Below, in pieces: positions 14,091 to 20,303 of a stretch of 20,303 bases of DNA. The position numbers and the translations under genes were made by a program. The notes below the pieces were generated by a model. It was not told the origin of the DNA. It saw only the letters and a list, made by a program, of their open reading frames with translations, and did no database searches. How positions within the stretch are numbered: the first letter of the stretch is position 1; every line of letters begins with the position of its first letter. The DNA is taken from IMG/VR virus record IMGVR_UViG_3300047409_000848, positions 1-20,303 of that record. One strand, written 5' to 3'. This DNA is from a virus.

Positions 14091-15083
14091 CTAGCTACCG
14101 ATCGCGTCGGTCGAGAGACCCTCGATCTTGGCGTGCTTGCGCTCGTCTCCGTACTCGAGGCCGATCTCACCGTAGATCTGGGTTTTGTCCGCGGCGCCCT
14201 CCTTAGCAAGAGGCTCCTCGAAGAAGTGCCCCTTGCCGGGGATGTTCAGGAACCGCGGCGCCAGATCCTCCAGTGAGGCCGCGACCAACGTGTCGGCCGG
14301 CATGAACCGGTCGAGCATCACGTTCAGGCGACCGAAGTCCGTCTCGATCGTCTCGACGTGAACGCCCCCAACAGTCCGGCTTTCCTGGCGGTAGTTCGCC
14401 TCGGTGACGTATGCCCCCGTGACTCGGCGCTTCTGGGTCGCGTTACAGAGCAGCGTCCGCGTCTCATCGACCTGCAGACCACCATTCTCCCATGCCTCCT
14501 GCATGAGGTTGTCGATCATCTCCTTGGTGAGAACTTGACCGAAGGCGTCCAGCGCGACGGTCTCGATCGCCTCGAGGAGGCCGCGGGTACGCCGGGCCGT
14601 GCCGTTGTCGCCGGGGTCGTGGTAGGTCCCCGTGGTAAAGGACGCCTCCACATCCCGGGCGATCTGTTTCAGCGTCTGGATAAGCTGCCAGTCCATCTCG
14701 TCGGTGACGGCGTTCCGCTCTCCAGTGATGCCGGCGACGTTCGGGTTGTTGACCCCGATATCCGCGACCTGACCAATGGCAGCTTGCTTCGTGTAGCTGA
14801 GTTCGACCGACTCCTGGTGGATCTCCAGGATGTTGTGCCCGGTCCCGCGAGTCCGCGCCTCTGGCGTCGGGGCTTTCGCTCCCTCAAGCCGCTGGCGAGA
14901 GTCGTCAGGGTCGCGCAGGTTGTAGGTCGACCAGTCGATGTAGACGCTGCCGTGCGTCTCTTTGCCGCCGGTCAGGCCGCCGATCGACGAGAGCAACGGC
15001 GTGTCCTGCGGGGAGACCAGGAACAGCTCTCCCGTGTAGTTCGGCAGGTCGAACGTGTCGCCCTGCCCAGTGATGCCAGGCAT
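14091..15083 (-). CDS. Major capsid protein, SU10/DUF5309 type
   Basis: A 330-residue HK97-fold capsid protein resembling the SU10 MCP family (DUF5309, PF17236). The opening LPNYTGELFLVSPQDTPLLSSIGG is the family's characteristic start. It is followed by VYIDWSTYNLRD, an EG acidic turn, and NILEIHQESVELSYTKQAA. Next come a long spine helix (DEMDWQLIQTLKQIARDVEASF) and a TKEMIDNLMQEAW helix. It ends in strands including HVETIETDFGRLNVMLDR and KTQIYGEIGLEYGDERKHAKIEGL. Length is normal for the family. There is no N-terminal delta domain, fitting the separate scaffold gene upstream. A strong AGGAGG five bases before the ATG suits an abundant product. The methyltransferase begins two bases after its stop. 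Confidence 0.94.
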   Translation of the reverse strand: MPGITGQGDTFDLPNYTGELFLVSPQDTPLLSSIGGLTGGKETHGSVYIDWSTYNLRDPDDSRQRLEGAKAPTPEARTRGTGHNILEIHQESVELSYTKQAAIGQVADIGVNNPNVAGITGERNAVTDEMDWQLIQTLKQIARDVEASFTTGTYHDPGDNGTARRTRGLLEAIETVALDAFGQVLTKEMIDNLMQEAWENGGLQVDETRTLLCNATQKRRVTGAYVTEANYRQESRTVGGVHVETIETDFGRLNVMLDRFMPADTLVAASLEDLAPRFLNIPGKGHFFEEPLAKEGAADKTQIYGEIGLEYGDERKHAKIEGLSTDAIGS

Positions 15084-15088
15084 CGCTT

Positions 15089-15094
15089 CCTCCT
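15089..15094 (-). promoter_or_regulatory. Strong ribosome binding site of the major capsid gene
   Basis: AGGAGG on the minus strand with a five-base spacer (aagcg) before the ATG at 15083, in a 41-base gap. It makes capsid translation independent of the scaffold gene. Confidence 0.8.
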
Positions 15095-15124
15095 AGTGAA
15101 GGGCTCTCGTCGGTCGAAGACGGT

Positions 15125-15757
15125 TCAGCTCTTTGAGCCGAACTTCTTCTGGCGCTTGAGCCTGGTTGACAGTCCGACATCGCCCGCCTTTTCCGCCTCG
15201 CGGATCTGGTCGTCGATGTCAGTAGGTGCGGGTGGCGTGTTGCCGCCGCCGGGTGCTCCGGTGCGGTCGCCCTGGCCGTTGACGAGGTACGCCTTCTCCT
15301 CGGCGACTTTCTTCAGGGCTTTCTCGATCGACGCCTCGTCGCTCAAGGTGTCGGCCGGAAGGAAGGCGAGGGCGTCGGCGGGGTCGGCGAAGTTGAGGCG
15401 GCCGGCGACGGTGGTGACCGTCTGGTTCCGTTCGACCTCGGCGACTTTGGCCTCGGCGGCCTCACGCGCAGCTTTTTCGGCATCGCGTTCGGCCTCGCGT
15501 TCGGCCACCACCGCCTGGTGATTGCCAGCGTCTTCCTGCTCTTTCTGTTTCCGTTTGCGCTCGGCAGCGTCCGCCTCGGCGACCCTTCGACGCAGGCGCT
15601 CGGCCTCGTCTCTCGGCATCGTCACGGTCTCGGGTGCGGGGGTCGGCTCCGGGGTCGGCGTCGGCTCAGGCGCGGGACTCGGCGTCGGCGCGGGAGCAGG
15701 AGTCGGCTCTGGGGCAGGGGTGGGTGCCGGCGCGGGGGCCGGGGTCGTCACGGTCAC
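15125..15757 (-). CDS. Scaffold-like capsid assembly protein with Pro/Ala repeat N-terminus
   Basis: A 210-residue protein directly before the capsid gene, the normal scaffold position. Residues about 5-43 are a low-complexity Pro-Ala/Pro-Thr/Pro-Glu repeat. About 47-115 is a long charged helix (Glu/Ala/Arg/Lys, coiled-coil-like). Then follow FADPADALAFLPAD, which resembles a motif in actinophage scaffolds, and a basic end (STRLKRQKKFGSKS) that could bind capsid or portal. No protease motif is visible. The start is the GTG at 15757, nine bases after AGGAGGT. The frame has another ATG at residue 47, just after the repeat, but no ribosome site there. Confidence 0.82.
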   Translation of the reverse strand: MTVTTPAPAPAPTPAPEPTPAPAPTPSPAPEPTPTPEPTPAPETVTMPRDEAERLRRRVAEADAAERKRKQKEQEDAGNHQAVVAEREAERDAEKAAREAAEAKVAEVERNQTVTTVAGRLNFADPADALAFLPADTLSDEASIEKALKKVAEEKAYLVNGQGDRTGAPGGGNTPPAPTDIDDQIREAEKAGDVGLSTRLKRQKKFGSKS

Positions 15758-15766
15758 GGTGCTGCT

Positions 15767-15773
15767 ACCTCCT
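15767..15773 (-). promoter_or_regulatory. Ribosome binding site of the scaffold gene
   Basis: AGGAGGT on the minus strand, nine bases before the GTG at 15757. It supports that GTG rather than the next in-frame GTG two codons later or the internal ATG at 15619. Confidence 0.75.
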
Positions 15774-15781
15774 GTGTGGGC

Positions 15782-15841
15782 CAGCGGTTTTTGATCTCCG
15801 GGCTCCTACGCCCGCGCCTAGCTGGTCTCGGCGAACCGCTG
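15782..15841 (-). other. Inverted-repeat structure in the scaffold leader
   Basis: An 8-base perfect inverted repeat (cagcggtt at 15782-15789, aaccgctg at 15834-15841) encloses a smaller 5-base-pair hairpin (CGGGC/GCCCG at 15799-15814, six-base loop). It lies in the longest non-coding stretch of the window (15758-15892), between the tRNA 3' end and the scaffold ribosome site. There is no T-run after it, so it is not a standard terminator. It could be an mRNA 5'-end stabiliser or chance. Confidence 0.35.
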
Positions 15842-15892
15842 AGTAAATGCAGCGGAAAAGCGGCCACCGGCCTGCGAGGTCTCGGTGGTCCA

Positions 15893-15964
15893 TGGCGCCG
15901 GCGGGACTCGAACCCGCGATCTCCGGCTTATGAGGCCGGCGAGATGCCGCTTCTCTACAGCGCT
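15893..15964 (-). tRNA. tRNA-Met (anticodon CAT), elongator type
   Basis: A full 72-base cloverleaf on the minus strand. Acceptor AGCGCTG pairs with CGGCGCC except for an A1-C72 mismatch and one G-T pair; U8-A9 is present. The D arm is GAGA/TCTC with loop AGCGGCA. The anticodon arm is CCGGC-CTCATAA-GCCGG. The variable loop has five bases, and the T arm GCGGG-TTCGAGT-CCCGC is perfect. A73 is the discriminator and CCA is not encoded. The anticodon stem lacks the three G-C pairs of initiators. A73, G2-C71 and C3-G70 match known methionyl-tRNA synthetase identity bases in E. coli, which favours elongator Met over Ile-CAT. Its first two bases are the last two of the portal stop codon. Confidence 0.92.
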
Positions 15965-17432
15965 ACGAAGTGGGGACTGGGTCCGACTTGGGCACCGGTG
16001 GATCCTCGGTCGGCGGCGCGAACGGGTCGGGAGCCGGAGCCGGGTGGTCCTTGAGGATGCGCGCCATCTCCTCCAGCACACGCCCCTTGTCCCAGTCCGG
16101 GTGCCGTTCTTCGATGCCGGTCTGGGTGGAGAGGATTTCGGCGCTGATCTCCGAGGCGATGCGTTCGACCTCGTCGCCGGCATCGACCGGAAGCGCGTCG
16201 CCGCGCTCCACGCTCGGCCGGCCCACCGCGTCGCTCCAATCGCGGCCGAAGCCGCCCAGGGCCTCCGTCAGGTCGTCGACCATCTGGGCCGCGAGGAGGC
16301 ACTGGGGCAGCTCGTCATCCCAGAAGCGGCCTTTGCCCATCCGGGCAAGCAAGGTGTCCAGTAGGCGGGCGCGGAGTGCCGGCCCCGTGAGGGCGCCTTC
16401 GGTGTTCTGCCCAATCAACTGCGGGGCGATGCGCGCCCGGGTGATCGCCCGTTCCTCCAGGTGGTCGTCCCACTGGATCAGCGCCGTGGCATCGAATTCC
16501 CACTCGAGCTGTACCAGCGGGTCGGCGGGTTTGTCGGGATCCTTGTCGGTCTGCTGGCGGATGAAGAAATCGGCGTCGCTCGGGAACTTCCCGTCCGGGC
16601 CGAGCATGTCCGGGGTGATGAAGGCGCGCTTCTTCCCGGTCGCCCGGGCGTTCTCCTGCCCGATCGCAAAGTTCTCGTTCAGCGCCAGCAGGTAGTCCCT
16701 GATGCCGTGGTACACGGACCGGCTGCGATTGCGCGCCGCGCGCTTATTGACGACGCGGCCAAGCAGCATCGAGGAGAGGCCGTGATGCCACACCTCCTTC
16801 AGATCGGCGACGGCCGGGTGGTCGCTGAGCTGTTTCTGCTCGCCGAGCCGGGTATCCTCGCCCTTGAAAAGGAGGTTCAGCATCGACTCCTCCTCGTGGA
16901 TGGCGATGTAGCGCCAGACGCTCGGCTTTCCCGTCTGCTCGCCCTCTTCGCGGCCGACCTCCGAGACGACGGCCGCGGCGGCGAGCTTGCGGCCCACGTA
17001 CTCCGGGATCACGTCAAGACGAGAGTGCCACTCGATCGTCGGCACCGAGAGCACCGTGGAGTCCTTGAAGACCCGCCACCACACCTCACCCTCGGCGGCG
17101 CAGGTCTCCTCGGCCTCCTGCAGGCTGGAAGGCAGGTCGTTTTCCTCGACGATCTCTTCCAGCCGGGTCTCGTCGCCCTCGTTCGCCGGCTCAATCGTTG
17201 GGTCGTCGCCGAACAGCAGGTCCGCCCAGGTCTCCGGGATCCGCTCGGCGAGAGGGTCCAGGTAGTAGGCGCGGTCGTCCTTCCATTCGACAAAGCGGGC
17301 GAGGTAGTTGCGATCACCTTCGCGCAGCGCGCGCCACAGGGCGATCTCATCGTGGATCTTGCGCTCGCTCTTGAGCGGCCATTCCTCGGCGGCGAGGAGG
17401 CGTTTGAGCAGCTTGTCAGCGTTGGCGCCCAT
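15963..17432 (-). CDS. Portal protein (SPP1 gp6-like type)
   Basis: A 489-residue portal, the dodecameric DNA gate of the head. It starts MGANADKLLKRLLAAEEW, passes through a helical N-terminal region with ERIPETWADLLFGDDP, then strand-rich wing segments (EVWWRVFKDSTVLSVPTIEW, VWRYIAIHEEE). A clip/stem region follows with KRAARNRSRSVYHGIRDYLLALNENFAI. Then comes WDDHLEERAITRARIAPQLIGQ, a typical portal crown/stem helix motif, and a Pro-rich C-terminus. The start chosen at 17432 overlaps the large terminase stop (TGATG); the frame is open far upstream but only inside the terminase gene. The TAG stop is shared by two bases with the tRNA. Family assignment from pattern and order. Confidence 0.92.
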   Translation of the reverse strand: MGANADKLLKRLLAAEEWPLKSERKIHDEIALWRALREGDRNYLARFVEWKDDRAYYLDPLAERIPETWADLLFGDDPTIEPANEGDETRLEEIVEENDLPSSLQEAEETCAAEGEVWWRVFKDSTVLSVPTIEWHSRLDVIPEYVGRKLAAAAVVSEVGREEGEQTGKPSVWRYIAIHEEESMLNLLFKGEDTRLGEQKQLSDHPAVADLKEVWHHGLSSMLLGRVVNKRAARNRSRSVYHGIRDYLLALNENFAIGQENARATGKKRAFITPDMLGPDGKFPSDADFFIRQQTDKDPDKPADPLVQLEWEFDATALIQWDDHLEERAITRARIAPQLIGQNTEGALTGPALRARLLDTLLARMGKGRFWDDELPQCLLAAQMVDDLTEALGGFGRDWSDAVGRPSVERGDALPVDAGDEVERIASEISAEILSTQTGIEERHPDWDKGRVLEEMARILKDHPAPAPDPFAPPTEDPPVPKSDPVPTS

Positions 17433-18955
17433 CACCCTCCGATCTCCAGCCGCTCGGCGGCGCCGGGTGGCGTCGAGACGGGCTTCTGTGGTTGCGCCAG
17501 CGCGGCTTTGCGCTTGGCCTCTGCGATGTCCTTCTCGACGACGGCGCGGTGCTTGCGCGCCACCGGCGTCACTCCGGCAATCAGGGCGTCGACATGGTCG
17601 TCGTTGCCCTTGACAAACTGGTCCTGCCCGTCTTCCTCCTTGTAGCTGTAGTCCCGCATCTGCTCGATCAGGCGCACCGCCTCGGGCGAGATGGCCAGCA
17701 GGCGCGTCAGTCTCTCGCCAGGCGGCCAGCCGGCTTCCTTGGCTTCGAGGGTGCGACGGAGCAGTAGGCGGATATAGCGAACGGCGAGCAGCTTGTACTT
17801 GCCGAACTGCACCGGGTAGGTGTTCGGCCGCCCCGTGCGGGCGACCATGTTGTGCATGCCGAGCGCCTGCGTGGCGACCCGGACGAAGGTCCGGTTGGAC
17901 TGAGCGAAGGAGGAGTCGTAGCGCTCCTCCGACCACCAGTAGGGGTACCGACCCATCGCGGCAAGCATCTGGCCGGCGATGTCCTCGACATCAGAGCGAC
18001 TGGCTGCCACCTCGCCGGGTGGGATGTAGATGCCCCCGCGCTCCAGGGGCCAGATCGGCTCGAAAGCGGAGGCGAAGTCACCCCAGTCCGTCCCGGACTG
18101 CATCGCGTGTTCGACGGGCGACACCATCTGACCGATGCCGCGCAGCCGGTCGTACTCGGTGCCGAGTTCCACTGCGGCGTCGATCGCCTTGGAGTTGAAG
18201 ACCCAAGGCCCCGGCGGGCGAGCGTCCCAGTTCCCGTCAAGGAGCTGTTCCTGCTCCTGCGGGTCAAGCTGCTTCAGTGCGACTTCGTAGCCGACCTGGT
18301 CGATGCCGGGGTTGTCCGTCAGCTTCGCTGGGATGAAGATGCGCTCGGCGCACTTCTCCGACGTGTCGCTCAGGTCGTCGGGGTCCGGCTTACGTTCGAT
18401 GAAACGCCGCTTGACCCACCTGTGGCCCTTGCCTCCAGGGTTGGAGGCACTGCGCATGCGAGAGGGGATCGGCGAGTCGATACGGCGACGAAGCCGAGAG
18501 AAGAGGTAGCGGTACTCGACCTCCGAGAAGTGCGTCAGCTCGTCGAAGCCGATGAAGTCAAACTCGGCGCCTTGGTAGTTGAAGCGGTCGTTCTCGTGCT
18601 GGAGGTGGCCGAATTCGAGGATCGCACCGCTGGGGAAGGTCCACCGGTGCTTCGTCTCGTTCCAGGTCGCCTTGCCGGTCAGCCATTCCTTTGAGCGGTC
18701 GATGAGGCCGCCGGCCTGGGAGAGCTGCGAGAAGGTCTTGCGAAAGAGGATGGCCTTGTAGCCGGGGAACTCGACGTACTGCAAGGCCGCCCGTAGGAGG
18801 GCGTCGGACTTGCCCCCGCCGGCCGCGCCGCCGTACAGCGCCTCCATGTGCGGAAGCGAGAGGAACGCAGCCTGCGGGACCGAGACCCCGTAGGCCGGCC
18901 AGAACGCCGATTCCTTGATCGGGACTCGAGGGCTAGGTGGAGCTGCCGGCGGCAT
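17432..18955 (-). CDS. terL: Terminase large subunit
   Basis: The 507-residue DNA-packaging motor ATPase and headful/end-generating nuclease. Walker A is GGAAGGGKS at 42-50, the adjacent arginine motif region is FRKTFSQL near 71-78, Walker B is FIGFDEL with D138-E139, and the coupling motif is SNPGG at 171-175. The nuclease half has the first Asp in GTDWGDF near 297, and GNDDHVDALIAG near the C-terminus provides the last acidic residues. The ATG at 18955 is taken as start: the open frame extends 33 codons further up, but those codons are Arg/Ser-rich shadow of the small terminase gene, which this start overlaps by 23 bases. Translation is probably coupled to that gene, as the upstream ribosome site is weak. 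Confidence 0.97.
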   Translation of the reverse strand: MPPAAPPSPRVPIKESAFWPAYGVSVPQAAFLSLPHMEALYGGAAGGGKSDALLRAALQYVEFPGYKAILFRKTFSQLSQAGGLIDRSKEWLTGKATWNETKHRWTFPSGAILEFGHLQHENDRFNYQGAEFDFIGFDELTHFSEVEYRYLFSRLRRRIDSPIPSRMRSASNPGGKGHRWVKRRFIERKPDPDDLSDTSEKCAERIFIPAKLTDNPGIDQVGYEVALKQLDPQEQEQLLDGNWDARPPGPWVFNSKAIDAAVELGTEYDRLRGIGQMVSPVEHAMQSGTDWGDFASAFEPIWPLERGGIYIPPGEVAASRSDVEDIAGQMLAAMGRYPYWWSEERYDSSFAQSNRTFVRVATQALGMHNMVARTGRPNTYPVQFGKYKLLAVRYIRLLLRRTLEAKEAGWPPGERLTRLLAISPEAVRLIEQMRDYSYKEEDGQDQFVKGNDDHVDALIAGVTPVARKHRAVVEKDIAEAKRKAALAQPQKPVSTPPGAAERLEIGG

Positions 18956-19544
18956 CGGCCTTGACCGCCTCGGCCTCGGCGAGCAGCTTGGCGACGTCCT
19001 CGTGAAACTCCTGATCCGTGGGCACGCTGACGTGCTCGTGCTCGATCGGGCCACCGCCGGGGCCGCTGATCTCCGTGGACTGCTTCGGCTTCCCGTAGAC
19101 GCGGTTCCACAGGCGCTCGGCGGCCTCTTGCATCGCGTTCAGGTCGAGGTGGTCGGAGACGACGATCTGCCCGTCCTTGGATTCCCCGTGGACCTTGACG
19201 CCGCCGCCGGGGATGTAGACGAGGTCAAGGCCGTCCTTGCCGGGCACCACGTCGTAGCCGAGCGCGAGCCAGTAGGGACGCTGCAGGGCAAGCTCATTGG
19301 CCTCGATCAGCTTGCGGGCGATGTCGGTCGGCTTCGGCATCGCGGGCCGGCCGCCCTGTTCGCCAGCGGCTTTCGCCTGCGCGTGAGAGCCAAAGCGGGC
19401 GTGATCGGGGATATCCGGGTCGTGCCGTTTGCAGTGCAAACCCTTGACGACGACGCCCTCGATCTCAGTTCCGGGCTTCAACGGAGTAGCGCCGCAAGGC
19501 TCGCCCTGCGCGTTCTTCCCGTGACAGCTCCGCTTCTCAGCCAC
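18933..19544 (-). CDS. Probable terminase small subunit with N-terminal zinc motif
   Basis: A 203-residue protein directly upstream of, and overlapping, the large terminase. N-terminal Cys/His residues (C at 6 in RSCHGK, C near 15 in GEPCGAT, then HCKRH near 40) look like the small treble-clef zinc motif found at the start of many phage proteins. The middle is helical (TDIARKLIEANELAL, LDLNAMQEAAERLWNRVYGK), followed by PKQSTEISGPGGGPIE, a segment common before the end of phage small terminase-like proteins, and an acidic helical tail. The start is the GTG at 19544, ten bases after GGAGG; a TTG at 19553 is only one base from that site and is less likely. The terminase role is inference from position plus the PKQ-x-E-x-SGP segment. 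Confidence 0.65.
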   Translation of the reverse strand: MAEKRSCHGKNAQGEPCGATPLKPGTEIEGVVVKGLHCKRHDPDIPDHARFGSHAQAKAAGEQGGRPAMPKPTDIARKLIEANELALQRPYWLALGYDVVPGKDGLDLVYIPGGGVKVHGESKDGQIVVSDHLDLNAMQEAAERLWNRVYGKPKQSTEISGPGGGPIEHEHVSVPTDQEFHEDVAKLLAEAEAVKADAAGSST

Positions 19545-19878
19545 GGCGTCCAAACCTCCGTAGAAACCGCGAGACCGGGTTCCGCAGCGCGTCCCCCACC
19601 GTTGAAACCTTGCGTCGCTCCAGCTCAGCGGCGGCGAGGAGCGAGACCTTTGCGTTCGCCCTCTGCTCCTCCGCCCGTCGAGCTTTGGCGAGCTGACGGG
19701 CTTTGCGGCGGTTGCCCGCCATCGAGGAGACGGCCAGGCGGTCGCGCCGCTCGGCGTCCCTGCCGAACATCTCGGCCTCCCAACGAAGCCAGTCAGCGGT
19801 CTTCTCCTTCCCCCTCGGGGACGCGGCGACCATGCGCAGCGCTCGATCCGGGGAGAGGTGAGCGACGGCGTCGGTCAT
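19537..19878 (-). CDS. Small basic hypothetical protein
   Basis: A 113-residue helical protein rich in Arg and Ala (RDAERRDRLAVSSMAGNRRK, then QLAKARRAEEQRANAK), ending in RFLRRFGRRG. I do not recognise it. It overlaps the basic protein upstream by four bases (ATGA) and the small terminase by eight, so the three form one translational unit. Its basic charge and position suggest DNA contact during packaging, possibly as an accessory or alternative small terminase subunit. That is inference only. Confidence 0.65.
   Translation of the reverse strand: MTDAVAHLSPDRALRMVAASPRGKEKTADWLRWEAEMFGRDAERRDRLAVSSMAGNRRKARQLAKARRAEEQRANAKVSLLAAAELERRKVSTVGDALRNPVSRFLRRFGRRG
19555..19559 (-). promoter_or_regulatory. 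Ribosome binding site deciding the small terminase start
   Basis: GGAGG on the minus strand. It is 10 bases from the GTG at 19544 but only one base from the in-frame TTG at 19553. The spacing favours GTG and a 203-residue product. Confidence 0.6.
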
Positions 19879-20303
19879 CGGCCCCGGCGCCTCGGGCGTG
19901 CACCGGAGGTGGCCTTGCGTGGCTTGACCGCTGGCCGTTTGGAGCTGGTCGACTTCGGCCCCTTCCCGCTGACCTTCGGGGCGCTCTTGGTCGTGGTGAC
20001 CTTTCCCCCGCGGTTGACGGTGGTGACTTTGCGGACCACTTTGCGGCCCTTCTTGACGCGGGTGATCGTCCGCGTCTTCTTGACGACGCGGTTGGCGCCC
20101 GAGCCCGTGGTCGTCTTCGAGACCTTGGCGGTTCGCTTCAAGCCGCCTTTCGTCTTGACGGTCGCCTTGCGCTTGGTCGAGGACGAGCCGGGAGTGGCAG
20201 CGCCGAACGGAGGAGTGGACCGGGGAGTGCGGGTGTGCGTCCGGGTGACCGAGCGCTTGCCGCCCTTGGCGCGGCCGACTCGTTTACGGGTGCGGGAAGC
20301 CAT
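19875..20303 (-). CDS. Histone H1-like lysine/arginine-rich protein
   Basis: A 142-residue protein with roughly 23 Arg and 24 Lys and no Asp or Glu at all. It has no visible globular domain: Lys/Arg are spaced by Thr, Ser, Pro, Ala and Gly, with a central stretch TITRVKKGRKVVRKVTTV and a C-terminus of PRRRGR, like the tails of histone H1 or bacterial HU/Hc1-like DNA-binding proteins. Non-specific DNA or RNA condensation is the natural expectation. Being first in a packaging cluster and overlapping the next gene (ATGA), it may bind or compact DNA for packaging, or be carried in the head. The ATG is the last three bases of the window, so a longer N-terminus outside cannot be excluded. Confidence 0.75.
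   Translation of the reverse strand: MASRTRKRVGRAKGGKRSVTRTHTRTPRSTPPFGAATPGSSSTKRKATVKTKGGLKRTAKVSKTTTGSGANRVVKKTRTITRVKKGRKVVRKVTTVNRGGKVTTTKSAPKVSGKGPKSTSSKRPAVKPRKATSGARPRRRGR

Noticed and set aside
14358-15521. 387-codon open frame on the plus strand
   Set aside because: Antisense to the capsid and scaffold genes, which have clear families and ribosome sites; no recognisable protein features.
15781-15841. Factor-independent terminator between tRNA and scaffold
   Set aside because: The stem has a large loop and is not followed by a T-run on either strand in the right place; stopping here would also silence the capsid genes.
15893-15964. tRNA as a phage attachment site
   Set aside because: No integrase, no duplicated tRNA 3' end and no direct repeat of the tRNA sequence is visible in the window, and the tRNA lies inside the virion operon.
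15818-16183. 121-codon minus-strand frame running across the tRNA
   Set aside because: It reads through a well-formed tRNA and the portal C-terminus in another frame, with Arg/Ser-rich shadow composition.
16461-17645. 394-codon open frame on the plus strand
   Set aside because: Antisense to portal and terminase; composition is that of a complementary-strand shadow.
17433-17936. Longer N-terminus for the portal protein
   Set aside because: The extra 168 codons lie inside the large terminase gene and are Arg/Gly-rich nonsense; the TGATG start at 17432 begins a proper portal sequence.

Overview
The window is a stretch of the late structural region of a tailed double-stranded DNA phage or prophage with a siphovirus-type long tail. 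It has high G+C and almost everything is on the minus strand, so it is read here from the right end (20303) to the left end (1). The gene order is the canonical one: packaging, portal, scaffold, major capsid, head completion, tail tube, tail assembly chaperone with frameshift, tape measure, tail tip, fibre, and probably the start of lysis. GTG/TTG starts, strong AGGAGG ribosome sites and codon bias suggest an actinobacterial host. The 'YIYWAD...IGRAKLDG' blades in one tail protein resemble proteins I associate with Solirubrobacter/Conexibacter-type soil actinobacteria. The host assignment is inference. No integrase, repressor or replication gene is in view, so lytic or temperate lifestyle cannot be decided.

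Right part (20303-14091): a lysine/arginine-rich protein with no acidic residues, a small basic hypothetical, a zinc-finger-bearing probable small terminase, the large terminase, the portal, a methionine tRNA whose first two bases are the last two of the portal stop codon, a proline/alanine-rich scaffold-like protein, and an SU10-type (DUF5309) major capsid protein.

Middle (14088-11436): a three-gene insertion inside the head module, made of a SAM methyltransferase, a protein that looks like two fused glycosyltransferases, and a single-domain glycosyltransferase. The junctions of the two glycosyltransferases, and the junction with the head adaptor gene that follows, overlap by 1-4 bases; the methyltransferase starts 2 bases after the capsid stop. 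The cassette therefore appears to be expressed with the virion genes and may decorate the particle.

Then (11436-6848) come an adaptor, a minor head protein, two small or uncertain head-tail joining proteins, an HK97 gp10-like protein, a tail terminator-like protein, the major tail protein, and the tail assembly chaperone pair joined by a likely -1 frameshift. Left part (6828-1): tape measure with 29-residue repeats, distal tail protein, a six-bladed YWTD-like beta-propeller protein with near-identical DNA repeats, a lone plus-strand membrane protein gene (a probable moron), a ReqiPepy6 gp37-like tail tip protein, a collagen-like/collar-domain fibre, and a small coiled-coil plus membrane-segment protein that could be the first lysis gene.

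Gene packing is extreme. Most junctions are TGATG, ATGA or GTGA overlaps. There is no gene-free stretch longer than 300 bases. The longest, 15758-15892 (135 bases), lies between the tRNA and the scaffold gene and holds an inverted repeat and a strong ribosome site. No convincing factor-independent terminator was seen.
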